A DNA stretch of 64,000 nucleotides from Microplitis mediator (taxonomy: Eukaryota > Arthropoda > Insecta > Hymenoptera > Braconidae): contig NC_079971.1 in the NCBI RefSeq assembly GCF_029852145.1, positions 21,451,563 through 21,515,562 of the forward strand, read 5' to 3'. Both the position numbers and the translations under genes were made by a program. The notes beneath the pieces are model-generated. The model saw nothing but the letters and a program-made list of their open reading frames with translations, did not search any database and was not told the DNA's origin. Below, one piece after another: positions 48,806 to 59,080 of the stretch (its first letter is position 1; each line of letters begins with the position of its first letter).

Positions 48806-51800
48806 ATGATACTTGAAATTATATTACTTATTTCATCTGTTACCCGAGCTTCTATTTTAGATCATTTATATCTTTCCGATGGGAGTAAATATTATCCAAT
48901 CAATGATTGTACTTATTATGGTTTTTATGTGAGTATTCATTTTATTATTCAAAAAAAATCCTTGGCCAGGAGTCGTTGCTTTACGTTTCACCCCCGTTTA
49001 ATAAATTACAAAAACCTCTAATTTGGAACTTTTTATGAACGTTTTTTTATTTTTATGGGAAAATTGGTTTCTAACCCGCATAAAAAATATATAAATGACA
49101 TATATGTCCCATATAGTCGATACATTGATGCATATATGTCACATTAGGGTGATCCGTAAGCAGTAGTTGAAACAAACAAAGCAAATAAACTTGTGTAGTG
49201 TTTTTTGTTTGTTGTTTACAGATTGTCTTTATTCTCTAATTAATTAGGATTGAATCCACTAAGTAACCACAAAATACCGATTTTAATACTTGAATTTATA
49301 CTATATAGGGGAGGGTGGGGCAGAGCGGCCCCCATGGGGCAGAGCGGCCCCCCTGAAATTTTGACCAAAAAAAAAATTTTTTTTTTTTCGACTAATTACT
49401 ATAAATCCGATATGTTTGCGCATTTTTACCCCTACGCATGACATTTGGGGTAAAATGGACAAGCCCAAAATAAAAAAAAAGTGATTTTTTCATATTTTTA
49501 TCGTCAAATTAAAAAAAATTTATTATAATTCCACATTTCTAGCCCTACGCACAACACCTGGGGCAAAATGGACCAGCCGAAACTTCCGAAAAAATTATTT
49601 TTTCATATTTTTCGGCCGTTTCTTTATGTAAGAGGCAAATTTGGTCACTAAAAATTTATAAAAATTAAATTTTTTTTTTTAGTTGATAAATTTTTGAAAT
49701 AAAGTAAAATTATAGAATTGATTTTTTTTTTTATTAAATAACAATTAGTAATTAAGGTAATCGAGAGTGAACGATTTTTTACGCTTTAAAAAATTTTTTT
49801 CGAGTAATATAAAACCAAAAATAGTTGTCAAGAGAAAGAAAAACATTCTTAATGATGAAAACAATTAAAAAAAAAAAAAAACGAAAAAAAAAATTTTTTT
49901 ATCACTTTTTGAAGGGGGGCCGCTCTGCCCCACAAAAAAAAAAAAATTTTTTTCAGAATTTTGGCAAAATGTCCATAAATTTGTTCGAAATAGGACAAAA
50001 GTAAAGTGATCTTATGGTTGAAAGCCACAAAAAATAATAATTGGCTTAGGGGGGCCGCTCTGCCCCACCCTCCCCTAAACTTAATTTCATGTTCATGGCA
50101 AATCCTAAGTTTTTTTATCGTTTTTATTTTTCAAAAATCAATTTTTTTCCCTTGATTTTCTGTTTAAGCCATGATATCGACATAAATGATCATTGGTACT
50201 CTAGTGATAATAATAATTATCTTTTATTTCAACGGTTTTATAGCCAAAAAAGGTAAAAATGAAAATAGAATTGAAAATATTATAGAATTGACAATAAACA
50301 CAAGTTTAACGTTAAATAACTTTTGAAGGAGTTATTTTATCGAAAATTCATACACAGAAAAAAAGGATTTCTTGGCGCAAAAAATTTTTACTTGACCCAA
50401 GAAATTTTTCTGTATTATAAAGTGAAAACAAAACTTTTCTTGGGGTAAGAAAAAATTTTCTCGGAACAAGAAAAAAATTTTTTAGGCGGGAAAAAAAATT
50501 CTTGAGCCCAGAAAAATTTTTGTCTTCAATTCATAATAGAAAATATTTCTTGCGTCAAGATATTCTTTTTTTCTGTGTAAGAGAACTTTTTTGTAGAGCG
50601 TTCAATTTCCTATCAGAATATGCTTCGATCAAATTTTTACTCTCATTTGTTTCATAAACTAAAGATTCAGGGGGCGATCGGTAAATAAAAATCGATTTGG
50701 GAAATAACAGACACTCTAATGTCACATATATATTTTTTTTTATGAGAATTCAACATTGTGCGTCGTTTAACTTTCACACCAGCAGTGTTGAAAATTTGAA
50801 CACCCAATTATTCACACCACCGCGGACTCAAAATTTTATACAGAGCATAGATACTAAATTTATATATTATTATTTTTTTCTAATTTCATGGCAGTGTAAT
50901 CCTTTGCATATAATACCATGCTGCGATAAAAATGACGTATGTAAAGTATTAAAGCGACATGGTAACCAAGAAAATGTATTCACGTGTACGAAACCAAGTA
51001 TGAAAATTATTACTTTTGTTTTTTAATTTTTTAATTGATGTAAATTAAACAAAAAGTATCATAATTATTAGCAATGGCGGGAGATTATTGTCACTCTACA
51101 GCAGACTGCCTGACATTACATAATTCAAAGTGCGAGCTTAACAAATGTGAATGTTTACCTAACTATGTTTCATCAGAGTCCAAAAAGCAATGTGTTCCAT
51201 GTAAGTATATCAGAAAAATATTTCTGCACTCCATTAGTTACCCCAAAATTGGTCGAAATGTATACTAGCATATAGAATATTTATTAAGGAACAATTTGAA
51301 CCTAATATTAAGTCGATTAGTTATTTTATTAGTTTAAAATAAATTATTTAAACTCAAGAAACCAGTGCTGTCAATTGTTACGTATGAAACTTCGTAGACA
51401 CGATAACTCTCGATAGACACAATTAATCGGCCCAAATTTTTTTTTATTATCTTTGTATTTTTTATCACAAGAACCCTATGGAAAATCACAATCTAAATCC
51501 TTTTAGTTTAATTGTAATTAATTAAAAACGTAAAACTGATTAATCACGAAAAATTTAGCTGCCATTTTTATTTTTACTGTTGTTATTATTTTTTTCATTT
51601 TTTCTCTCCATCAACTACTGGCGGCAGCACTAGCGTAACAGTATAGGTTTGAAAAAAAAAGAGCGACATCTAAGACAAAAAGGCGGGATATTTAAAAAAA
51701 ATGTTAATAAAAAAATATTAAACTGAAAATAATAAATAAAAAAATCAAATTGATAATTTATAAGTTGAATAAAAATTAATAATAAAAAAAAATTAATTAA

Positions 51801-52321
51801 TAGTGTAAAGTAAAAGTAATAATTAAACATAAAATGAGCGATTAAGATGTGCACTTTTGGATTTTCAAAAATTTTTTTTATGACTCAAATCTAAGAAGTT
51901 ATGATTCTATTTCATTTCTTATTTTAGCTGTCATCGGAAAATCATGTAGGAGTGATATAAACTGCAAGGATTTATTGCATACCAAGTGCTCAGATGAAAA
52001 AAAATGTACTTGTAGAGATGATAACCATATTTTGGTAAATAACGCGACGTGTCTTCCTCTTTTGAGAGAATTTTGTTGGAGTAATGAACGTTGTTGGCCA
52101 GAACATTCTGTTTGTATTAATAATGTATGTCAATGTAAACAAGGTTACAGATCGGTATCTAATAATATGTGTGTAGAATGTAAGTATATATAATGCAATT
52201 AAAAAATAATAGAGCTTGAGACATTTTTTTAACGAAATGAATTTTAATTTTGATTAAATTATCGTATGTTTTTTTTTCAGAACTTTTAGATGAATCGAGT
52301 CCAGAGAATGTTGATTGTTAG
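48806..52321 (+). CDS. Secreted cysteine-rich protein with EB modules, five exons
   Basis: The exons are 48806-48928, 50895-50997, 51072-51200, 51928-52179 and 52290-52321. All introns are GT-AG (donors GTGAGT, GTATGA, GTAAGT, GTAAGT), and they join to 212 residues ending in TAG. Residues 1-15 (MILEIILLISSVTRA) look like a signal peptide. Residues 42-75 form a Cys-rich lead (CNPLHIIPCCDKNDVC). Three EB-type modules follow, with the order C-x5-C-x6/7-C-x3/4-C-x-C-x9/13-C: one begins GDYCHSTADC, one GKSCRSDINC, one REFCWSNERC. The introns flanking modules are phase 1, as in shuffled extracellular modules. EB modules are found in nematode and arthropod secreted or membrane proteins; wasp homologues are often named 'prion-like-(Q/N-rich) domain-bearing protein'. 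No membrane segment follows, so the product is probably secreted. The last acceptor matters: splicing at 52281 makes an immediate TAA across the junction, while the AG 9 nt downstream keeps the frame. Intron 1 holds two MITEs. The exact function is unknown. Confidence 0.82.
49306..50077. mobile_element. C-family element C4 in intron 1 of the EB gene
   Basis: The ends TAGGGGAGGGTGGGGCAGAG, continuing CGGCCCCC, are identical inverted repeats of 28 bp. Next to them inside are GGGGCAGAGCGGCCCCC repeats and polypurine/pyrimidine runs. It is 772 bp with no credible protein. It differs inside from C1-C3 and is a separate subfamily. The perfect ends suggest it is recent or under conversion. Confidence 0.82.
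50353..50577. mobile_element. CACAGAAAAAAAGGATTTC MITE in intron 1 of the EB gene
   Basis: It is 225 bp, with TA on both sides and ends CACAGAAAAAAAGGATTTCT / CTTTTTTTCTGTG. The interior carries CAAGAAATTTTT and GGCGGGAAAAAAAATTC words. It is the best-preserved member of its group in the window. Confidence 0.85.
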
Positions 52322-52435
52322 CAGTGAATCCTGCAGCAATTCATTTTTAAATTGAAAATAATTTGACACTGATTTTTCCAATATTTTCATACTCTATGAA
52401 GTCTTTTATAAGTCAATGATTTATTTTTTTTCTTA

Positions 52436-52441
52436 AATAAA
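52436..52441 (+). promoter_or_regulatory. Candidate polyadenylation signal of EB-module gene
   Basis: AATAAA lies 115 nt after the TAG stop codon, followed by an A-rich stretch. The distance fits a short 3' UTR. Confidence 0.5.
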
Positions 52442-52790
52442 AAAATGACGTTCGTTAAACCTTAGTCGGGTCGAAAAATTTGACCTGTTTTAAATCTGAT
52501 CGATTTTTATTGGACACGATCTATTTTTGAACTTTTCAAAAGTTTTAGTCTGTTCTGTATAAAAAATGTTTTTATTTTAGAAACAAAAAATAAAACTTAA
52601 TTCTGAAATCAAATTAATTCTGACCCTAAATAAAATGGCCGCATTACGAAATTCCTGCGCTCAAAAAAAATCCCATTCGGAGTGAATTTTTTTCTAACCT
52701 CCAAAACTCCGAATCGTAGTTAGTTCGGGTTTAAATAAAACTCGTATTCACTCTCGATTTCTTACAGTGTACGTTTATCTTTTTTTTCTA

Positions 52791-53097
52791 CAGTCGACTC
52801 TGTCTAAAGGTTCTCTGCCTAAAGGTTCCCGCTGTCTATAGGTTCCAGGATACATTGCTTAAAGGTTCCCGAATATTCCCCCACCCGCTTTCTCGAGTGA
52901 CGAATCACAATTCAGTTTTCGAGCGCTAATTTTAAATGCACGTTTTTCTGAGGTTATGTTTACTGCGCAATGTGTTCGTTTTAGCGTGCGCCTCGGCGCT
53001 CGAGGGGAATATATTGTAGGGGAAGTGCTGATGGTAGGGAGGGAACCTTTAGGCAATGGTCCTGTCCCGACGTGGAACCTTTAGACAGAGTCGACTG
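52791..53097. mobile_element. pogo-like MITE E1, CAGTCGACTCTGTCTAAAGG ends
   Basis: It is 307 bp with TA on both sides and inverted ends CAGTCGACTCTGTCTAAAGG. The CAGT start and TA duplication fit the pogo/Tigger branch of Tc1/mariner. It is clearly GC-richer than the surroundings. A 65-codon frame (52859-53056, minus) is open in both E copies but crosses the terminal repeat words and has no known domain. Confidence 0.88.
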
Positions 53098-53317
53098 TAC
53101 TACCAAAATGGAAAACAAACCAAAAATTAGCTCTTGAGTCGAAATCTAAGGCTTACTTTGAACCTAAATGAGCATTGAAAACCTACTTTGTAAAACGTAA
53201 TCATATTAAAAGCTTGAAATGGCTCTACTTAGACTTACAAAGGTTTGAATTAAACCTACTCAGACTTATGGAGGCATGAATTAGACTTACATAGACATAA
53301 ATCGTGGAACGAACGTA

Positions 53318-53624
53318 CAGTCGACTCTGTCTAAAGGTTCCACGTCGGGACAGGACCATTGCCTAAAGGTTCCCTCCCCACCATCAGCACTTCCCCTACA
53401 ATATATTCCCCTCGAGCGCCAAGGCGCACGCTAAAACGAACACATTGCGCAGTAAGCATAACCTCAAAAAAACGTGCATTTAAAGTTAGCGCTCGAAAAC
53501 TGAATTGTGATTCGTCACTCGAGAAAGCGGGTGGAGGAATATTCGGGAACCTTTAAGCAATGTATCCTGGAACCTATAGACAGCGGGAACCTTTAGGCAG
53601 AGAACCTTTAGACAGAGTCGACTG
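53318..53624. mobile_element. pogo-like MITE E2, inverted twin of E1
   Basis: It has the same 307-bp length as E1 in opposite orientation 220 bp away, differs at only a handful of positions by eye, and has TA on both sides. The high identity points to a recent insertion or local exchange. Confidence 0.88.
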
Positions 53625-55028
53625 TAACTAGACTGAACAGAAGGAAGGACTTGCAAGGAATACTACAAAAAGGTTAAATTGTTAAATTCGCGGACTACTG
53701 GAAAATTGATGCAAGTGATCCAGTTATCTCTCCAGTAGATTGATGACACCCAAGGGTGGATTGGCTCTTACAGGCAGCCTGGGACTAACAGAGGGTCGAT
53801 TTAAAAAAATTCTAAGGCTAAAAAAAAATTGCTGAAAGTGATCCAGTGATTTTGTGTAGGTTTTCAATGCTCATTTAGGTTAAAAGTATGCCTCAGATTT
53901 CGACTTACGCTACTTCTAAGTTTTTTTAAATATAAAGGCAATAAAGCGGTTTAAATAAACTGTAAAATGCAACAAATAAAAATTCTTAAGAGTATCAATA
54001 AACCATTAGCTCAAACAATTATCTCAATATTACTAAACAAAAAAAATGTTATATGTATCAGATATTTTCCGCAACACTGATGAGTGATTTAAAACACAAA
54101 CAAAGAATATAACTCGATATTGACACCTGAAAATACTCAAAACATTAAACACTCTAAACAGTTTATCATAAAAAATTAAACACGAAAAATAATTTGTCAT
54201 TGTTTGCTATCCGACTGTCGTTAAAAAATATTTTTATAAAACAGACATCTAATCTACAGCTTTAATTACAAATAATTGTTACTCATTTATCTCTTTATTG
54301 TTAAATAAATCAAATTAACATGATAAATAATTACACAAAAAATATTAATTAGGGAAAATTGAATTCCAATTTAAATATTTAATGTCAAAACTGATGTTCA
54401 ATTCTAAATAATCACAAACAATTATTCATATTAAGTCAAATAAAGACTTTACTTAGAAAAGTACGCCTACGGAATTAATAAAAATAATAATAATAACTAA
54501 GAAACATATAAATGATTGCATTAAATTAGTCATATATTTCATTGATCATTCCATCATTCGTATACGACGTTTTAAATATTTCCTTTCCTTTATTTTACAT
54601 CCCATTTAACAGACAACAGTACAATGGAACAAAATTATTGTATTGTTATTTTAGTTTTTTTTTTTATTGTTATGTGGAATGAGGATTCAAATAATGTGGG
54701 AATTAGACGAAAATTTGAGGATTTATTAATAAATAGAGCGATCTATTAATGCATTAGATGTTTAATCAATTAGATGTTTTAGATCTGCGGGTATATTTTA
54801 TTGAGGTTAAATGATTCAATGAAGAAATTTAAAATAAGGAATTTAATTTTTTTTATTAGAGGAAAGCGGGTTAAAAGGGGCTTGAGAAAATATTGAATTT
54901 TGGGCATTTGGAAATAAGATGGAAATTTTTTAGGTTAAATGAATCTTGTAAGTGAGTATTAGAATTTTAATAATAAGTTTTTTAACGAAATGGATCGGGA
55001 ATCAGTGAGACAATTTTTTGATAAAACG
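53625..55028. other. AT-rich spacer, nothing recognised
   Basis: 53630-53900 is moderately composed; the rest is AT-rich with AAT runs (54478-54500). No supported gene. Confidence 0.45.
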
Positions 55029-55180
55029 GCTGCCAAATTTCAAATACAGTAACTGACAAACATAAAATTTTCCAAATATGTATTGAATAATGTCTGCAAG
55101 ACGACTGGATCTAAAAATACTAAAAAATTGATTTTTAAAAATTTGTCTCTACTGTGTTTTAAAATTGGGCAGCCGAAAGC
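55029..55180. repeat. Dispersed repeat, second copy of 4835-4990
   Basis: It shares 'acagtaactga.aaa.ata.aatttt', 'aaatatgt.ttgaa', 'gcaagac' and 'ctgtgtttt.aaa.tgggcagc' with 4848-4990 in the same orientation. It is non-coding. Confidence 0.6.
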
Positions 55181-55269
55181 TGCTGCTTGAAAATTGAGAA
55201 GAAAAATAATGGACGGGTCTTTTATGAAAAATATTAAAAAAAAAAAAGACAAGCGATTTTTGGATGGTA

Positions 55270-56167
55270 ATTTGGTAAAGAAATTTAAAAAAATGTTTAG
55301 CCATTTTTATAGATAAATGTTTCATTGAAAATGTTATACAAGCCTCGCGATTTAATTACCGGATATCGACAGTAAAATCGTGGAATTATTTGAAATAACG
55401 TTCAATAATCTATGATCTATTTTGGGAGGGACACATTGACATTTTTTTAAAAGTCACTCAATTTTTTAAAAATTAATTTATTGACTGAAAAAAAATGTAA
55501 TTAAAGTCACGCTTGGATTTTTTTTCTTGTGTTAAAGTAGGGAGGGATTTTGGAGAATATCCTTACTAAGGATCTTGTAATTGTTAAATAAAGTTTATTA
55601 AATATTAATAATAAACCGCGAGCTGGATGACATTTGTGTCAGGTGACAAATAAAATAATTCCCTCAACACATTTTTAGTTGTTCTCATTTACATTTTACG
55701 AGTACCATCTTACCCCACTATTATTTTTAAATATTTTTTAATTGCATTATTATTAGCGGCCTTATAAATCATTGAGCTTTTGTCGGTCATTTAATTATCG
55801 TAATAAATATTTAAATTATTGTTCTGACATTATTTTACAAACCCCCATAACTTTTTATATTTTTAATTTATCTATTGATCCCCGAGCTTTTTTGTAGCCC
55901 GCGCAATTATCTAAAAAATAGCCATGCAACTTTTAAATGCAATGTCCAAAGTTTAGGAGTGACGAGTGATTTGAGAGGAATTTAAATAAAAAATAAAGTT
56001 GCACTCAATAACTAACAAACCCTCGAGCTTACAGACTCACCACTGGGCTTTTTCGTAGCTAATTAAATCTCCTACAAACCCACATGACTAATAACCCCCC
56101 AATTTTTAAAATCCTCCCAAATAACTACCAATAATTTTTCAATCCCCAAAATTATAAAATTCTTCTT
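55270..56167. repeat. Right arm, segment 2, of large inverted duplication
   Basis: This is the inverted counterpart of 23993-24896. It has the same order of landmarks read backwards, including GTGTCAGGTGACA (55636-55648) and CATCTTACCCCACT. No gene is recognised in it. Confidence 0.9.
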
Positions 56168-58218
56168 AAAAGCTATCGTTTTTTTTTCGTTAACAAAAAA
56201 TCATCACGAAATTAATATAAATACCCACATATTCTTATATATTTTTTACGTAATAATGCTTTCATATCCAACTAGTTCAGAAATTTAATTTACTTTTTTT
56301 TCCATCAAAAAATTTTTTTTATCGACTCAATAAATTATCAATTAATAAGAGTATAATTATAACACTAAAAAATTAATTACAATAGTATCTTAAAAAGTCA
56401 AAACAAAACAACAAAAAAAAATTGAAACTTTCACGTGAAATTAAAGACTGTGATTAATGAGGTGATTACTTTGATCAACTTCTCTACTGATATGTTTTGA
56501 TGTGATCTTAGTAACGGTTTGAATTTCGCAGGGATCATCGGTCGACCACAAGCAACACGTGTAACTTGAGACTTTGTGAATTCACCAGTAGATATATATA
56601 AAAAATATATATATATAATAATAATCATAATAATAATAAATAATAAATAAGTACGTGAATAACAACAACGATGAGAAGCAAGAAAATCAAGAGCACATCA
56701 CTAAATATATATACATATACATACATATATATATATACATATATACATACATATACAACCGCAATCGTCTTAAATTTTATTTAACCAACAGTTGACATTA
56801 TCGATAAAAAAAATTACCAAAAAATTATAAAAAAAAAAAAAGGAAAAAAGAAAAAAGTAAAACAAAAAAAAAATAATTTTTTGTATCCTCTTAATATAAT
56901 TATCTTTTTGGAATAACTTGCATTAAAAATTGATAAGATCAATAGGATTTAAAATCGTGAGAATGCAGCAAGAGATTTTTTTTTTTTTGATGCAGCTTCT
57001 GAATGATGATTTGGAAGATACTCTTTTTTACTCTTTCATTGGCAGTTATATACATATCTATATATGTACGTATGTATATTGTAAATGTGTATATGTATAT
57101 ATGTACATAGGTATATATGTATACAGATATATGTATGAGGATGATATAAGAATGCCGAAATCAAGATAAAGACACGCAGTCGATTGAAGTAAAATGAATT
57201 GACATGAAAAAAATATTTTATATTTATATATATATATATGTATATCTATATGTGTGTGGGTAAGTACATAAGAATTTTTATTTATAATGATAAAATGAAA
57301 AATATATAAATGTCAAATATGAGAGAAGTTTTAAGGAAAGACAGACATTGATTAATGATCTTGAAGATTTTTGAAAAAAAAAAAAAAATTAATAATGTAA
57401 TGATGTAAAATAGAGAATATATGTAAAAAAAAAATAGATAATACTAATAATAATGATCTTGGAATTTGTTTTTTGAGTATTTTTAATCAAAAATCTGAGT
57501 AAATTATTCAAGATACAAAAAAAATTATAGAAACACGTTTGTAAAGAATGAAATTTTTTATAAAAAAAAAAATTCTTAGACCTCTTGACACCAACGTGAT
57601 ATTTTTATGATTAATTTTAATTTAAATTTTAATCAAAAATTAAATTTCTATGACGTTTCCTATCATTTTAAAATTTTTTTATAATAAATTTTTTAGTTGT
57701 TTTCTAAACGATTACATTCACGTTAGAAGTTTTTTGAGCTTTTATTTGTATGGAAGATTAAATTATCTACAAAATTTCGTTTATGTATTGATATTAATTT
57801 CGCTATTTTAATCTGAGGGTGAAAAAAATTTCATAAAATTTATTTTCGTGGGTTCATTATATTTGAACTTTAAATAAAAATTTTGGTTGAACTATAGAAG
57901 ATGATCAAAATATATGAGAAAAAAATTTTTCGAGAATGAAATTTTTATAAAAAAGCTTTTTACAAACTTTAACGTAAGTTTGTTCTTTAGAATTTTTAGT
58001 ACAAATTAGTTATGAAGAATAAATTAAATATTGCAGGCTTTTAACGGAATTTCAAATTATTGTTTTTCAAAAGTACAAATTTAAAATGCACATACAAATT
58101 AATTAGGTAACGTAACGAGATCCTAACCGTTGAACGTGTACTCATTAAGTGCTCCAAACTGAGAATTGTAAACGAATACTTAAAACTACCAACCAATCTA
58201 CTAGAAATCTTCGGTAAT
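56168..58218. other. AT-rich spacer with microsatellites; no gene recognised
   Basis: TACATA/TATA runs at 56706-56757, 57040-57125 and 57215-57250; A-rich runs at 56820-56875 and 57375-57388. No frame has motifs or splice partners. It lacks a counterpart in the left arm. Confidence 0.5.
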
Positions 58219-58829
58219 GCGCGTTTTCATACCCCGACAAAATATCTCCAGACATAATGTTCCTGACAAAATATCTTTTGATATAATTTTTACAATTTTT
58301 CTGACAAGCTAGCACTCTAAATAGGTAGTTATTTTTTACTTATAAATTCCCACAATTTTCTGAAAAACAAGTACCCAAATTAGTTGTAAATAGTCCGTGT
58401 AAAAAAAATTGTTAAAAAAGTGTTCACTATTCTGAACTTCAAAACGTGACACGCCAAACTTTCTTTGAACGTTTTTTAAACTTTTGAAAATTCAAGGGAA
58501 AAATCAATAACTGTCCTAAATATTATTAAGATATGATGAAATGAAAAACGTTCAGAAACAATTCGAAATCCGTTTTTTCTGAACGTATTTTGCATTGAAA
58601 AATGTTAATTTGTAGTATGAAGTCAATTGTTTGTTTCTGTGCATTTTTAAAAGTTTGAAAATCGTTTAAAAAAAATTCGTCATTGTGTCAAATTTTAAAG
58701 TTTAGAATAGTCAACACTTTTTTAACCTTTTATCAACAATTTGTTTTACACGGGAGTACAAATAAAATATTTAAATAAAAAAGATAAATTTTGCTGATAG
58801 GATATTTTGTCGGGGGATGAAAACGCGCG
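58219..58829. mobile_element. Foldback element with GCGCGTTTTCATACCCCGAC ends
   Basis: The left end GCGCGTTTTCATACCCCGAC, continuing AAAATATC, is matched by GATATTTTGTCGGGGGATGA then AAACGCGC on the right. The interior repeats GACAAAATATC words and holds a second foldback at 58395-58757. Confidence 0.82.
58395..58757. mobile_element. Nested foldback with CCGTGTAAAA ends
   Basis: The left end CCGTGTAAAAAAAATTGTTA and the right end, read inward, CCCGTGTAAAACAAATTGTT then share AAAAAAGTGTT.ACTATTCT.AACTT. The inner words are AAACGTTC/GAACGTTT. It is nested in 58219-58829 and therefore younger. Confidence 0.75.
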
Positions 58830-58839
58830 GAATCGAAAT

Positions 58840-59080
58840 CCTCAACAACGTAAAACACCTGGACGCAATCAAGGAGATACTCATCAACTTTAATATACAA
58901 AATTCTGTATAACCTTTATCATTACCCTGATTCAAATACCGCAGCCATTTATGTTGTTGTTCTCTCCGTTTTGTTTGATATTATAGTTTCAACCCATGTA
59001 TAGATTGTAACTGTCAATGTATAGTCGCTAAGGACCAAAAGTTAATGCGGTTCTAAATAAATATTAAAAAAAAAAAAAAA
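58840..59080 (+). repeat. Probable LINE 3' UTR with poly-A tail
   Basis: The sequence ends GTCGCTAAGGACCAAAAGTT, AATGCGGTTCTAAATAAATATT, then a run of about 17 A. This looks like the 3' end of a polyadenylated non-LTR element or processed transcript. No coding part is left. Confidence 0.45.

Noticed and set aside
50697..50892. Upstream extension of EB-gene exon 2 as an open frame
   Set aside because: The cysteine pattern and phase start exactly after the acceptor CAG at 50892-50894; the upstream part is unrelated intron sequence that happens to stay open.
52859..53556. Identical ~65-codon frames in E1 and E2 (starting MPKGSLPT)
   Set aside because: They are the same frame in two copies of one GC-rich MITE, running into the repeated AAAGGTTCC terminal words; identity reflects the recent duplication of the element, not coding constraint.
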